A stretch of 64,000 nucleotides of DNA from Grimontia indica (GTDB lineage Bacteria; Pseudomonadota; Gammaproteobacteria; Enterobacterales; Vibrionaceae), in the NCBI RefSeq assembly GCF_000333895.2, contig NZ_ANFM02000002.1, positions 1 to 64,000 of the forward strand, read 5' to 3'. The translations under genes and the position numbers were made by a program. Of this stretch, positions 37,623-47,782 are shown one piece after another (positions within the stretch are counted from its first letter, which is position 1; each line of letters begins with the position of its first letter). The notes beneath the pieces are model-generated. The model worked only from the letters and a program-made list of their open reading frames with translations. It was not told where the DNA came from and searched no databases.

Positions 37623-38639
37623 TTATGGGCAAGCAACAAAGCCTACTGCTTCGTACACTTTTTTCAGTGTGTCAGCAGCGCGTGCAGACGCTTTTTCTGA
37701 ACCAGCTTTCATCACCTGATCGAGATACGCTCGGTCAGCACGGAACTCCTGATAGCGTGTCTGTACTGGCTCTAGCATAGCAACCACAGCATCAGCAGTG
37801 TCAGTTTTCAGGTGGCCGTACATCTTGCCTTCGTATTCCGCTTCGATTTCTGCGAACGTTTTACCGGTCGCCACAGACATCAGACCCATCAAGTTGGCAA
37901 CACCCGGCTTGCTCTCGATATCAAACAGCACACGTGGTGGCTCGTCGGAGTCGGTTACTGCACGTTTGATTTTCTTAGCGATCGCTTTCGGATCTTCCAA
38001 CAGGCCAATCACGTTGTTGCGGTTATCATCCGACTTCGACATCTTCTTAGTCGGATCCTGCAGGCTCATCACACGCGCACCCACTTGTGGGATGTAAGGT
38101 TCTGGTACTGTGAATACCTCGCCATACACGTTGTTGAAACGGGTTGCGATATCGCGCGCCAGTTCCAGATGTTGTTTCTGGTCGTTACCGACTGGCACCT
38201 GATTCGCTTGATACAACAAGATATCCGCAGCCATCAGTACCGGATAACCAAACAGACCGGCGTTGATGTTTTCCGCGTGGCGTGCTGATTTGTCCTTGAA
38301 CTGGGTCATGCGGTTCAGCTCGCCCATTTGGGTGTAGCAGTTCAAAACCCAACCCAGTTGCGCATGCTCAGGCACGTGAGACTGGATGAAAAGGTTACTT
38401 TTCTCTGGGGTTACGCCTACAGCCAAGCACAGCGCCAGTGAGTCCAGCGTCGCTTCACGCAGCTTTTCTGCTTCCTGACGAACAGTGATCGCGTGCAGGT
38501 CTACGATGCAGTATTGGCAATCGTAATCATCCTGCATTTGCTCCCACTGACGCAAAGCTCCAATGTAGTTGCCGATACTGAGTTCGCCTGATGGCTGAAC
38601 ACCGCTAAGTACAATGGGTTTGGTCGTAGGATTACTCAT
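37623..38639 (-). CDS. trpS: Tryptophanyl-tRNA synthetase
   Basis: Class Ic aminoacyl-tRNA synthetase of 338 residues charging tRNA-Trp. The HIGH-like motif is [15 protein letters not shown] (about 12-26) and the KMSKS loop is [11 protein letters not shown]. The start is the ATG of [13 protein letters not shown]; an upstream in-frame start at 38675 adds unrelated residues. It is the last gene of the aroK-aroB-damX-dam-rpe-gph-trpS group also found in E. coli, 78 bases after gph. Confidence 0.97.
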   Translation of the reverse strand: MSNPTTKPIVLSGVQPSGELSIGNYIGALRQWEQMQDDYDCQYCIVDLHAITVRQEAEKLREATLDSLALCLAVGVTPEKSNLFIQSHVPEHAQLGWVLNCYTQMGELNRMTQFKDKSARHAENINAGLFGYPVLMAADILLYQANQVPVGNDQKQHLELARDIATRFNNVYGEVFTVPEPYIPQVGARVMSLQDPTKKMSKSDDNRNNVIGLLEDPKAIAKKIKRAVTDSDEPPRVLFDIESKPGVANLMGLMSVATGKTFAEIEAEYEGKMYGHLKTDTADAVVAMLEPVQTRYQEFRADRAYLDQVMKAGSEKASARAADTLKKVYEAVGFVACP

Positions 38640-38717
38640 GTTCTTTCTGTTCCTGTCAGTCAATTCAGCCAGCATCGCTGCTGGCTGTCATTTCGAGAAA
38701 ATAGTCGAAGCTTTAAT

Positions 38718-39416
38718 TTACGCTGTTTTTTCGGTGCTGAGAACCGTTAAAAGCTGGTTGAAGTGGTCAGCGACAAATTCCGGAGCACTGTCGCTGATTG
38801 GCTCACCATAGTTATATCCGTAAGTCAGACCTACAGAAGCGTAACCTGCATTTTTCGCGGCGAGGATATCGTTTTTCGAATCGCCCACCATCAGCATGTT
38901 TTCGTTGTTCAGGCTGTGCTTGTCACGCAGGCTGAGAAGACCTTCCGGGTCCGGCTTGTTGGTTGGCAGGGAATCACCGCCAATCACGTCAGTGAAGAAC
39001 TGCGCCAGATTTAAATCCGCCAAAATCTCCGGCACGAACTGATACGGTTTGTTGGTCACAATACCCAGGGTGTAACCCGCCGCTTTCAGAGCAGTCAGGG
39101 TTTCTTTCACACCCGGATAGACGATGGTTTTGTCATGGCCATTGTTTGCGTAGTGGAAATCAAAACGCTCACGGACTTTTTGATACAGTGCTTCATCAAT
39201 ATCAGCCTTGATAGTGACACTCTGGCTCAGGGCACGCTTGAGCATGATTTCTGCGCCGTTACCAATCCAGTTACGCACTTCATCGTCTGTTGGCGAATGC
39301 AGATCGTGATCTGCCAGTGCCATGCGAATACCTTCCGCCAGATCCGGCACGCTATCTACCAGCGTTCCGTCCAGATCAAAGGCAATGTATTTGATGTCGT
39401 CAAAGTTTACCGTCAC
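38718..39416 (-). CDS. gph: Phosphoglycolate phosphatase
   Basis: HAD-family hydrolase of 232 residues that removes 2-phosphoglycolate formed in DNA repair. HAD motifs: I is IAFDLDGTLVDSVP, II is GIVTNKP, III is the Lys in PTNKPDPE, and IV is MLMVGDSKNDILAAKNAG. The cap domain sits between motifs I and II, as in the family. It lies 3 bases after rpe, in the order conserved in E. coli and vibrios. Confidence 0.96.
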   Translation of the reverse strand: MTVNFDDIKYIAFDLDGTLVDSVPDLAEGIRMALADHDLHSPTDDEVRNWIGNGAEIMLKRALSQSVTIKADIDEALYQKVRERFDFHYANNGHDKTIVYPGVKETLTALKAAGYTLGIVTNKPYQFVPEILADLNLAQFFTDVIGGDSLPTNKPDPEGLLSLRDKHSLNNENMLMVGDSKNDILAAKNAGYASVGLTYGYNYGEPISDSAPEFVADHFNQLLTVLSTEKTA

Positions 39417-39419
39417 GGT

Positions 39420-40094
39420 TTATTTTCCTACTTTGCTCAGTTCCGCGCGCATTTCGTCTATCACAGCTTTGTAATCCGGCTGACCGAAGATAGCCGAGCC
39501 TGCTACGAACATATCTGCGCCTGCTTCTGCGATTTCACGGATGTTATCTACTTTTACGCCGCCGTCGATTTCGAGGCGAATATCGCGACCGCTCTCGTCA
39601 ATACGACGACGCACTTCGCGCAGTTTATTCAGGGTTTCAGGAATAAAGGACTGACCGCCAAAACCTGGGTTAACGGACATCAGCAGGATCATATCCAGCT
39701 TGTCCATCACGTGGTCCAGATAGTGCAGCGGCGTTGCTGGGTTAAACACCAGACCTGCCTGACAGCCATGCTCTTTGATCAGCTGCAGGCTGCGGTCGAT
39801 GTGCTCGCTCGCTTCCGCGTGGAAGGTGATCATGCTGGCACCGGCCTTGGCAAAATCTGGGATAATACGGTCAACCGGTTTCACCATAAGGTGAACATCG
39901 ATGGGTGCAGTAATGCCGTAGTCGCGCAGAGCTTTACAGATTGGCGCGCCAAAGGTGAGGTTTGGGACATAGTGGTTGTCCATCACGTCGAAATGCACCA
40001 CGTCAGCACCTGCTGCCAGTACGCGCTCAACGTCTTCACCTAAACGTGCGAAATCCGCCGAGAGGATCGACGGTGCAATGAGAAAATCCTTCAT
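39420..40094 (-). CDS. rpe: Ribulose-phosphate 3-epimerase
   Basis: TIM-barrel enzyme of 224 residues that interconverts ribulose 5-phosphate and xylulose 5-phosphate in the pentose phosphate pathway. It begins [58 protein letters not shown] and [12 protein letters not shown] are the metal and phosphate-binding segments. Normally it follows dam directly; here a small opposite-strand gene sits in the 416-base gap. Confidence 0.97.
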   Translation of the reverse strand: MKDFLIAPSILSADFARLGEDVERVLAAGADVVHFDVMDNHYVPNLTFGAPICKALRDYGITAPIDVHLMVKPVDRIIPDFAKAGASMITFHAEASEHIDRSLQLIKEHGCQAGLVFNPATPLHYLDHVMDKLDMILLMSVNPGFGGQSFIPETLNKLREVRRRIDESGRDIRLEIDGGVKVDNIREIAEAGADMFVAGSAIFGQPDYKAVIDEMRAELSKVGK

Positions 40095-40280
40095 CCTATA
40101 GCCTCACTGTAAATTGGCATTACCCGAAAGTGGTGTCGGTGTTACCCGAATTTCGGCGCAATTCTACCCGATTGCATGGCATCTGTCTTATCAGATCCTC
40201 TGATTCAAACCATAACCTCTGAATTTTGAAGCTGGGACAGACGCTGCCCTTCCCCCTGTTCTAAGCTGGGATTAATCAAG

Positions 40281-40514
40281 ATGAATGGTGAAGATGACTC
40301 AATGGATAACGACAAACCGCAACAGGAAAAAGTGGGCATGATGGATGTGGTAAAAAGCGTGTTTGCAGCGATGTTTGGCGTGCAGTCAGACAAAAACCGA
40401 CAACGGGATTTTCAGCAAGCCAGTATGGTGCCTTATATCGTTGTCGGTTTCGTGTTTGTCGTGGTGTTTGTGCTGGGGCTGATGGGCTTAGTTTCGCTCA
40501 TCATACCAAATTAA
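40281..40514 (+). CDS. DUF2970 small membrane protein
   Basis: Protein of 77 residues with a polar N-terminus, the segment VVKSVFAAMFGVQSDKNRQRDF typical of DUF2970, and one C-terminal membrane helix (about 49-73, PYIVVGFVFVVVFVLGLMGL). A start at the second Met (40302, MDNDKPQQ) is possible. Function unknown. It is the only plus-strand gene within the dam-rpe-gph-trpS group, and its stop overlaps the dam stop tail-to-tail by 4 bases. Confidence 0.82.
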   Translation: MNGEDDSMDNDKPQQEKVGMMDVVKSVFAAMFGVQSDKNRQRDFQQASMVPYIVVGFVFVVVFVLGLMGLVSLIIPN

Positions 40515-41344
40515 AGAAGCTCTGATACGTCTGGAGCAAACAGTGCCAGCAGTTCATCCACTTTGTTACGCCCACCACCATTGCGGCTAATGGTGCGTTT
40601 TACTTTCACCATGTTGAAGTGAGAGCCATGATACAGGCTTCGGGTCAGAGCAGTATCGTGATTTGAAATCAGCACCGGAATGTTTTTCTCGATACTCACT
40701 TTACGCGCCCACTCACCCAGCAATGCCTGGTCGTCCAAACTGAAACCGCCGCTCGCATAGGTCGTGAAGTTGGCCGTCGTCGACAGAGGCGCATAAGGTG
40801 GATCGCAGTAAATCACGCTACCACGGCGGGCACTTTTGAAACTCTGCTGGTACCCTTCACATACAAAGGTCGCTTTCTTTGCTTTCTCAGAGAAAAACTC
40901 GAGCTCAGCTTCAGGAAAGTAAGGTTTCTTGTATGAACCAAACGGCACGTTGAAGCCGCCCTTTTTGTTGTAACGACACAGGCCGTTAAAACCATGGCGG
41001 TTCATGTACAAGAAGTACAGGGAACGAAGGTACGGATCTTTCGTCTGGTTAAATTCTTCACGAATCGCCAGATAAGCTGATTTCTGGTTGTACTCTTGGG
41101 TAAACAAGCGCTTGGCGTCTTCGATGTAACGCTCCGGCTCTTGCTTGAGAAGATTATAAAGATTAATCAGATCCGGATTGATGTCCGCCAGACGGTATTG
41201 GTCGTAGTCTGTGTTCAGAAACACAGAGCCCGCGCCAACGAATGGTTCAATCAGCTTTTTTCCTTCCGGCAGGTGCTTGCGGATATCGTCGACCAGAGAG
41301 TACTTGCCCCCGGCCCACTTAAGAAAGGCACGATGCTTTTTCAT
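40511..41344 (-). CDS. dam: DNA adenine methyltransferase (GATC)
   Basis: N6-adenine methyltransferase of 277 residues that modifies GATC and directs mismatch repair and replication timing. SAM-binding FLKWAGGKYSLVDDI and EPFVGAGSVFLN lie at the N-terminus. The catalytic motif IV is VIYCDPPYAPLS, and the specificity region RHGFNGLCRYNKKGGFNVPFG is as in Dam. It follows damX by 102 bases. Because of this gene the genome should carry GATC methylation. Confidence 0.97.
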   Translation of the reverse strand: MKKHRAFLKWAGGKYSLVDDIRKHLPEGKKLIEPFVGAGSVFLNTDYDQYRLADINPDLINLYNLLKQEPERYIEDAKRLFTQEYNQKSAYLAIREEFNQTKDPYLRSLYFLYMNRHGFNGLCRYNKKGGFNVPFGSYKKPYFPEAELEFFSEKAKKATFVCEGYQQSFKSARRGSVIYCDPPYAPLSTTANFTTYASGGFSLDDQALLGEWARKVSIEKNIPVLISNHDTALTRSLYHGSHFNMVKVKRTISRNGGGRNKVDELLALFAPDVSELL

Positions 41345-41446
41345 TAATGTGTATCCACCACCACTGCTGCTCGAACGGTGGCGGATTGTATCTCATTTTT
41401 AACCATCAATCAGCGTAAATTCGTGCCTTGTCATTACCAAGGCGGA

Positions 41447-42973
41447 TTAGTTAACCAGTCCGATTTCTTTATGGATCTGAACGAAAGATTTAGCCCAAGG
41501 GGTCAGCGCCTGAATATTCGCCGGAAGCTGCAATTCTGCACGTCGCGCCTCTGTAACCGAAGGGTAGTCACCCAACAGCACCATAAACCATGGTTCACCG
41601 TTTCGGCGGGTTTCGTACACCAGTGCGCGGTCAGCAATCGCATATTCTTGCAAAAACTCGTTTACCGCCTGCTTGGATTGCAATGCCGCGAGTTGAAGCG
41701 CGTAGCGCGATTCTGGAACCGTCAATAGCAACTGGTTCGCCAGAGGCACATCGGCATTGGTTGCCGGCGGCGACAAAGGTGCCACCACTGCCACTTCTTC
41801 AGTCACAGTCTCGGCTGTCACTTCTGGCTGTGTGGGTTCAACACGCACAGTGGTTTCGGAAGGTGGCACCAACTCAGGAATAAGCGGCTGTTCAACCGCG
41901 CTCGTGCCGTCACCCCCGACAGCCTGCTCATCAATGATGGCGTCTACCACACGATCAGGCACCACAATACGGCGGTTTTCATCGCGGCGTCCAACCGTCA
42001 TGCCTTCTACCGAGGGCGTCTCCGGCAAGGCCGCAGTGTCGTCTGTCACTTGCGCATTGCTGTTCAGTGCTTGTTCACCACCCTGACCTTCACCTTGCTG
42101 CGCCGCCATTTCCTTTTCTTTTTCATCCAGAATAGCGGAAAGCTCTTTCACGCCATCCGGCACAACAGACTCAGTCGTCTCTTCCGATGTCATCTGGGGG
42201 TTCAGTGCCCACCACACCAAGCCACCACCCAATACTAACAACAGCACCACCAGCAAAATCAAAGGGAGGGGCGAGCGACGTTTCTTTTCTTCCATTGCAG
42301 TGGTCTCCTGCTGTTCCAGCCCGCGAAGGGCTCCGGGTAAAGAAGGCAATGATGCGGCTTTTTGTTTGAGTGCACGCCGTTGGGCAGCATCAAGCTGGCG
42401 ACTGACCATCATGACTTCAATGAACATTTCTCGCTCATTGTCTGCCAGCGGGCTGATTTCCAACTCCAAAGGTTTCACACCCTGGCCATAAGACACTTTG
42501 TGAAGCCACTTGTTGAGCTTGCCACGCAGGCTAAATAACAGAATGTTAATCTGCCAGTTGTCACGCTGCTGCGCTTCGGTCACCAGCGCCCACAGCTCTG
42601 CGATGAGATTGGCACTCAAGCGCTGCGCGTCATCTATCACGACCAAAGCATGCACACTTCGGCCTTCGAGCATGTAATCGAGGCTTTGCAGCATCGAGTC
42701 TTGCTCGTTAAAGACACCATCACGCACGATTTGTCTGAGAATAATGGCACGATGCTGAGCATCCTGCTGGCTCGGATTACAGATTAGAAGAGATTGGATG
42801 GGTTCGTTTGCCCAGTTTTCGAGGTATCGTTCGCTGAGCCACGTTTTGCCCGCCCCTGGCTCACCAGTGATCTGAACAAGGTTGGAGCTGAATCGGGTAA
42901 GAAATTGGATTCTAGATAAAAGTTGGATCTGGCTATCCAGATCCAACGCAATCATTTCATGGGAGCCTGTCAT
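41447..42973 (-). CDS. damX: Cell-division protein DamX (AAA + SPOR)
   Basis: Protein of 508 residues. The N-terminus is a P-loop AAA domain (VQITGEPGAGKTWLSERYL near 35-53; Walker B VHALVVIDDAQRL). A membrane helix sits near residue 240 (LPLILLVVLLLVLGGGLVWW), then a long Glu/Thr/Pro-rich linker, and a C-terminal SPOR domain (about 425-505, YALQLAALQSKQAVNEFLQE) that binds denuded septal peptidoglycan. E. coli DamX lacks an evident ATPase domain; the ATPase-bearing form is usual in vibrios. The start is ATG 42973; a TTG two codons earlier is ignored. Confidence 0.9.
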   Translation of the reverse strand: MTGSHEMIALDLDSQIQLLSRIQFLTRFSSNLVQITGEPGAGKTWLSERYLENWANEPIQSLLICNPSQQDAQHRAIILRQIVRDGVFNEQDSMLQSLDYMLEGRSVHALVVIDDAQRLSANLIAELWALVTEAQQRDNWQINILLFSLRGKLNKWLHKVSYGQGVKPLELEISPLADNEREMFIEVMMVSRQLDAAQRRALKQKAASLPSLPGALRGLEQQETTAMEEKKRRSPLPLILLVVLLLVLGGGLVWWALNPQMTSEETTESVVPDGVKELSAILDEKEKEMAAQQGEGQGGEQALNSNAQVTDDTAALPETPSVEGMTVGRRDENRRIVVPDRVVDAIIDEQAVGGDGTSAVEQPLIPELVPPSETTVRVEPTQPEVTAETVTEEVAVVAPLSPPATNADVPLANQLLLTVPESRYALQLAALQSKQAVNEFLQEYAIADRALVYETRRNGEPWFMVLLGDYPSVTEARRAELQLPANIQALTPWAKSFVQIHKEIGLVN

Positions 42974-42985
42974 ATACAAACCCGC

Positions 42986-44062
42986 TTAGTGTGTCTTAAT
43001 GACCTCAGCAAGCGTTTCAGGAGTCACGTTCGCAACCACTTCGGCTGTACCAATGGAGGTTGGCAGCACGAAACGTAGTTGCCCGGAAAGCACTTTTTTA
43101 TCGCGTTTCATGTGTTTAATAAAGGCATCATAGCCCATGGTTGCGGGTGCTTTCACGGGGAGATTGGCTTTTTCGAGCAAGGAAGTGATACGGCTAACAT
43201 CTTCTTGTGTCAGCAATTGTTGATGCACCGCGGTAACAGCAGCCATGACAGTACCGGCAGAAACGGCTTCGCCGTGTAGCCAGTTGCCATAACCCATTTC
43301 CGCTTCTATCGCATGCCCGAAGGTATGTCCGAGGTTCAGTAATGCGCGAACACCGGATTCTTTTTCATCTTCCGCCACCACATCTGCCTTGATTTGGCAG
43401 CAACGTTTGATTGCATATACCAAGGCTTCAGCATCTAAGGCGTTGAGTGGCTGGTAGTTATCTTCTAGCCAAACGAAGAATTCTGGATCGGCAATGATGC
43501 CGTATTTGATGACTTCTGCCATACCCGCGGCAAACTCGCGCTGAGGCAGGGTTTGCATGACATCGATATCGATGACAACGGCTTTAGGTTGGTAAAAGGC
43601 ACCAATCATGTTTTTGCCCAGAGGGTGATTCACTGCGGTTTTACCACCGACAGAGGAGTCCACCTGAGACAGTAATGTGGTTGGAACCTGAATAAAGTCC
43701 ACACCACGCTGGTAACACGCTGCCGCAAAGCCAACAACGTCACCAATGACACCGCCGCCCAAAGCAACAATCAGCACATCACGGCCGTAATTGCCTTCAA
43801 GCAGGAAGGTATTAATGGTGTTAAAGGTGTCGAGGGTTTTGTATTGCTCGCCATCCGGCAGGGTCAACAAAGCTGGCTCACCGCCAGCCTTGTTCAGGGT
43901 TTCCATAAGAAGGTCCGCATAAAGCGGTGCGACGGTGTCATTCGAGACCACCACCACGCGACGACCTTGGGCATCAGAAAAATACGCGGGATCGGAAAGC
44001 AATCCTGCACCGATAGAAATAGGGTAACTTCTGTCGCCTAAGCTTACGTCAATCCTTTCCAT
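42986..44062 (-). CDS. aroB: 3-dehydroquinate synthase
   Basis: Second enzyme of the shikimate pathway, 358 residues, converting DAHP to 3-dehydroquinate with NAD and a metal ion. The NAD-site piece is [22 protein letters not shown]. The metal-binding segments are [23 protein letters not shown] and [17 protein letters not shown] lies upstream of the ATG. It is 16 bases after aroK, as in most gammaproteobacteria. Confidence 0.97.
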   Translation of the reverse strand: MERIDVSLGDRSYPISIGAGLLSDPAYFSDAQGRRVVVVSNDTVAPLYADLLMETLNKAGGEPALLTLPDGEQYKTLDTFNTINTFLLEGNYGRDVLIVALGGGVIGDVVGFAAACYQRGVDFIQVPTTLLSQVDSSVGGKTAVNHPLGKNMIGAFYQPKAVVIDIDVMQTLPQREFAAGMAEVIKYGIIADPEFFVWLEDNYQPLNALDAEALVYAIKRCCQIKADVVAEDEKESGVRALLNLGHTFGHAIEAEMGYGNWLHGEAVSAGTVMAAVTAVHQQLLTQEDVSRITSLLEKANLPVKAPATMGYDAFIKHMKRDKKVLSGQLRFVLPTSIGTAEVVANVTPETLAEVIKTH

Positions 44063-44078
44063 GGAGTTCCTTTAACGA

Positions 44079-44597
44079 TTAGTGATTTTCCAGCAGTTCG
44101 ATGATCTGATTAGCCACGACCTTGGCGCTTTGATCATCAGTGCGTACAACATAGTCTGCAATCTCTTCATACAGAGGGTTACGCTCACCCGCCAGCGCTT
44201 CCAGCACTTCACGTGGTTGCTCAGTTTGCAGCAGAGGACGCTTTTTATCGCGTTGAGTACGCGCCAGTTGTTTCTCAATGGTGGTTTCCAGATAAACCAC
44301 GATACCACGAGCAGACAAACGGTTACGGCTTTCACGGCTCTTAATTGAACCACCACCGGTTGCCAGAACGATACCTTGTTTTTCTGTCAGGTCGTTGATG
44401 ACGTTCTCTTCGCGAACGCGGAATCCCTCTTCACCTTCAACATCGAAAACCCATGCAATGTCTGCACCTGTGCGCTCTTCGATCACAGTGTCAGAGTCGA
44501 AAAATTCCATGTGTAGTTGTTGTGCCAGGTGTCGACCAATTGTGCTTTTGCCAGCCCCCATTGGACCTACAAGAAAGATATTTCGTTTTTCAGCCAT
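44079..44597 (-). CDS. aroK: Shikimate kinase I
   Basis: P-loop kinase of 172 residues that phosphorylates shikimate. The Walker A is [18 protein letters not shown] (about 8-25). The shikimate-binding DSD motif lies in [16 protein letters not shown] in [14 protein letters not shown], and the lid in RDKKRPLL. The start is the ATG of [12 protein letters not shown]; an earlier in-frame start at 44633 adds 12 unrelated residues. The 282-base gap to pilQ presumably holds the aroK promoter; I found no clear element or RNA in it. Confidence 0.96.
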   Translation of the reverse strand: MAEKRNIFLVGPMGAGKSTIGRHLAQQLHMEFFDSDTVIEERTGADIAWVFDVEGEEGFRVREENVINDLTEKQGIVLATGGGSIKSRESRNRLSARGIVVYLETTIEKQLARTQRDKKRPLLQTEQPREVLEALAGERNPLYEEIADYVVRTDDQSAKVVANQIIELLENH

Positions 44598-44879
44598 TTT
44601 AAGCAGTTTACGCGCGGTTAATGAAAACAACACCGCCCGCAGGCTCGCTATCAGAAAGCCCGAGGCGCCAAATTCCTCACAGTATATTCGTGATCAGACC
44701 AAAAATTATCTCAGGTCGACTGGGCGTTTGGCAACTTAAAATACGTTTCGCTTCGCCTTTAAATTCCCGATTGACGACCAAAAGGACAAGAAAAGGGCAG
44801 AAATTCACACGAATGTGGATTCCTACCCTCACTACATATAACGATCAACAAACAAGCTAATTAAATGAATTACTTCAAT

Positions 44880-46664
44880 TTATTGCGTCATAATCCTAGG
44901 CGTAACGAAGATCAATAGCTCACGTTTACCCATGGTTTCGTAGTTACGACGAAAGAGTTGACCGAGACCTGGAATGTCCCCCAACAATGGCACCTTATCC
45001 ACGCCTTCCATCATCTCATGCTGGTAAATTCCCCCCAGCACAACCGTTTCTCCGTCATTCACCAATACCTGAGTACCAATTCGCTGGGTGTTAATTGCCA
45101 TTGCTTCACCCGTACCGGCTTTGACCGTGCCTGCCGGTTTATCCTGAGTGACCTGAAGATCGAGCACCAGTTTGTTGTCCGGCGTGATTTGTGGTGTCAC
45201 CGATAAACTCAATACCGCTTTTTTAAACGACACTGCTGCTGCACCGCTAGAAGAAGCTTCCAAGTATGGCAGTTCGGTACCCTGTTCAATGTAAGCAGGG
45301 CGTTTGTTGGTGGTCAAAAGGCGCGGACTGGAGATGATTTCAGCTTTGGATTCAGCCTGAAGGGCTGACAGTTCAAGGTCCAATAACAAATCTTTACCCA
45401 AACTTGCTACTTGGAAGGCAATGCTCGCTGCGTTAGGGCTGGTCGCTGCCAAGTTAACATTCAAAAAGTCATCGATGTTACCCGTCGACGATTCAACACC
45501 ATCTAAATTGCTAATGTCGAGGAAGTCACCGCTATCCGTATCGAAGCCAAGGCCATTCTCCCAGCCGAGGTTGCCCTCAATAGAACCACCTTGTGTGAAT
45601 GAACCGTTTCTGTTTACAACCCCCCAACGCACACCAATTTCATCCAGCGTGCCTTCGTCCACTGTCACAATACGCGCTTCGATTTCCACCTGGTCGACAG
45701 GCACATCCAACGATTCGATCAGGGATTTGACCACGTCAATATTGTCGGCCAAATCTTTGATCACGAGTGAGTTAGTTCGAGGATCGACAGCAAGACTGCC
45801 ACGCTCAGACAACAGGCTGATCCCTTCATCCTCACCTTCTCCGCCGCTACCGCCGCCCAACATGTCTTTTAGGTCGACAGCATTGGCGTATTTGATTTGA
45901 ATCACCTCAGAGCGTAGCGATGCCAACTCACGTTCCTGACGGCGTTTTTCAAGCACCAAACGTTCCTGCTCATCCAGCTCAGCTTTAGGTGCAACGAGCA
46001 GAATGTTGCCCATCTGGCGTTTATCCAAACCTTTCACATTCAAGATGGTCTGCAAGGCCTTTTGCCAAGGCACATCGTCAAGGCGCAGTGTCAGGTTCCC
46101 CTGTACCGTGTCTGACACCACCAGGTTAAATCCATTGTGCTCTGCCACCATTTGAAGTACTGAGCGCACTGAAATATCCTGGAAGTTAATGGAGATGTTC
46201 TTGTTTTTCTGGTTCTTTGCAGCGGCGGACTTTTCTTTCGAAGGCAGTGAGGCAAACGGGAAAATCTCAACCGTCAATACACTGCCCGTCTGATAGTAGT
46301 CGTAGCCGAAATGCCCTTCGGTGGAAACATTGAGTTCAACATCATCGTCGACGGGTTTCACTTCCAGATTCGCGGTTGCTTTACCAATATCCTGAAGGCT
46401 TCTGACTCCAATCAGATTATCTTCCACTGACGTGCCTTTCAGGCTTATCGACAGTTCCCCATCGCGCTTATTGAAGTTGGTGACCACTGACTTATCTTCA
46501 AGCGTCAGTGTCAGCAAGGTTTTACCTCTTTCCCCTGCTTTAACATCGATGTGCTGCAGCTGATTGGCCGCGAACGACCATGGTGCCGCCAGCAAACTGG
46601 CGATCACTATCAAGCTGCGGGAAACTGCTCCCAGACCCCGGCATCCTTTCCTCAGGCTTATCAT
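44880..46664 (-). CDS. pilQ: Type IV pilus secretin PilQ
   Basis: Outer-membrane secretin of 594 residues through which the type IV pilus passes. The order is a signal peptide (about 1-32, SFAA), an AMIN-like domain (40-130), an STN/N0 domain (about 150-215, ISINFQDISVRSVLQMVAEH), an N1/NHBA-type domain with the linker ELDEQERLVLEKRRQERE, and the secretin core (about 400-594) ending ETMGKRELLIFVTPRIMTQ. AAGGG is the Shine-Dalgarno. Last gene of pilM-N-O-P-Q, 12 bases after pilP. Confidence 0.96.
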   Translation of the reverse strand: MISLRKGCRGLGAVSRSLIVIASLLAAPWSFAANQLQHIDVKAGERGKTLLTLTLEDKSVVTNFNKRDGELSISLKGTSVEDNLIGVRSLQDIGKATANLEVKPVDDDVELNVSTEGHFGYDYYQTGSVLTVEIFPFASLPSKEKSAAAKNQKNKNISINFQDISVRSVLQMVAEHNGFNLVVSDTVQGNLTLRLDDVPWQKALQTILNVKGLDKRQMGNILLVAPKAELDEQERLVLEKRRQERELASLRSEVIQIKYANAVDLKDMLGGGSGGEGEDEGISLLSERGSLAVDPRTNSLVIKDLADNIDVVKSLIESLDVPVDQVEIEARIVTVDEGTLDEIGVRWGVVNRNGSFTQGGSIEGNLGWENGLGFDTDSGDFLDISNLDGVESSTGNIDDFLNVNLAATSPNAASIAFQVASLGKDLLLDLELSALQAESKAEIISSPRLLTTNKRPAYIEQGTELPYLEASSSGAAAVSFKKAVLSLSVTPQITPDNKLVLDLQVTQDKPAGTVKAGTGEAMAINTQRIGTQVLVNDGETVVLGGIYQHEMMEGVDKVPLLGDIPGLGQLFRRNYETMGKRELLIFVTPRIMTQ

Positions 46665-46676
46665 GAGTTACCCTTT

Positions 46677-47192
46677 TTAGTTATTGTTGAGTGCCAATCT
46701 AACGTTTCGTACCTGCCAGCAGCCAAGTCCGTCAGGCAGGTGTTCTGTGATGGAGAGTGTGTGCTGACTGATACTGTCGACACGCCCACGGTTGTTGCCA
46801 AGCATGCGTCCCAAGCCGACTCGGTGAATACTTTCGTCCGGTGCAGAGACCAACGCCCAGTAGCTGCCCGGCAGACCAATCACGCCTTTAAATTCAAGCG
46901 ACGACAGCTCATAGCTTTCAAGCGGGTCTTTCCCCGGCAGGTCTTCTGGCTGCCAGCAGTCTCCTTTCACCAATTGCTCTTCCTCCATGGCAATCGGTAG
47001 CACGAAAGGATCAGTATCAATGCCAGGGTTAAATGGTGTTGGAAAGTAAGTCGGCTCAGGGGGAAGTGGCGTTGCCGTCACCTTGGCAGCGGCATAGGTT
47101 TGAACGATAAAACGTTCAAGATCCTGCGTTTTCGGCTCCTGCATGCAGCCTGACAGCAAAAGCAGACTCAGCGTCGCAATCAGGTATCTCAT
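46677..47192 (-). CDS. pilP: Type IV pilus lipoprotein PilP
   Basis: Inner-membrane lipoprotein of 171 residues that links PilNO to the secretin. The signal MRYLIATLSLLLLSGC has a lipobox LSGC (Cys16). A Pro-rich spacer follows (PLPPEPTYFPTPFNPG), then a beta-sandwich domain (about 90-171) with LEFKGVIGLPGSYWALVSAPD and HRVGLGRMLGNNRG. The ATG overlaps the pilO stop by 4 bases. Confidence 0.95.
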   Translation of the reverse strand: MRYLIATLSLLLLSGCMQEPKTQDLERFIVQTYAAAKVTATPLPPEPTYFPTPFNPGIDTDPFVLPIAMEEEQLVKGDCWQPEDLPGKDPLESYELSSLEFKGVIGLPGSYWALVSAPDESIHRVGLGRMLGNNRGRVDSISQHTLSITEHLPDGLGCWQVRNVRLALNNN

Positions 47193-47782
47193 TGCGAGAC
47201 CTCCTGTTGCTTTTCATAGCGATAGGTATGGGCATTCACCGCAAATCTTAGGGTATCGACTTTCTCGTTTTCACGGGACAGTGTGAAATCCTGCAAAGCT
47301 ACAATACGAGGCAAGCGCGCCAGCGCGGCAGAGAACTCTCCCATGTCGGCATACTCACCCGTAAGCTCAATATCCAGTGGCACCTGATACAACCAGCCAA
47401 CGCGTTGACCCGGTTTCCAGTTCAGCTTTTGGAAATTGAGGTTGTATTGAAGGCCCGTATCGTTAATACCGGCAAGCAGCAGCGCCAACTCATCTTCGGC
47501 AGGCAATTGTTTGGTGAGGTGACCGTAAAAGCGCTGCAATTCTTCAACCTGCTCATCGACATTTGGCAACGCAGCCACTTGCTCAGCTTTGATGCGAAAC
47601 TGAGTACGCAGCAGGTTTTCATCTTGTTTAGCCAACTCCACGTCTTGCTTTGCAGGGAGGACGACAAAAAAAACAGCGGCAGCCAACACTAAAATGGCTA
47701 AGAGACCTAGCAGCACATTTTGTGCTGTGGCTGGCCATTCTGGGATTTCATCGATTTCCCAATCACGCCAATCAGCGGCCAT
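47189..47782 (-). CDS. pilO: Type IV pilus inner-membrane protein PilO
   Basis: Bitopic membrane protein of 197 residues. It has a short cytoplasmic N-terminus (MAADWRDWEIDEIPEWPATA), one membrane helix (about 22-44), a coiled coil and a periplasmic ferredoxin-like domain with PLDIELTGEYADMGEFSAAL. It heterodimerises with PilN in the alignment complex. The start is ATG 47782, preceded by AAAGGAGG; it overlaps the end of pilN by 11 bases, while a longer frame from 47830 has no family match. Confidence 0.95.
   Translation of the reverse strand: MAADWRDWEIDEIPEWPATAQNVLLGLLAILVLAAAVFFVVLPAKQDVELAKQDENLLRTQFRIKAEQVAALPNVDEQVEELQRFYGHLTKQLPAEDELALLLAGINDTGLQYNLNFQKLNWKPGQRVGWLYQVPLDIELTGEYADMGEFSAALARLPRIVALQDFTLSRENEKVDTLRFAVNAHTYRYEKQQEVSQ

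Noticed and set aside
39135-40043. A 302-codon plus-strand frame opposite gph and rpe
   Set aside because: It crosses the junction of two conserved minus-strand genes and its product resembles no protein; shadow frame.
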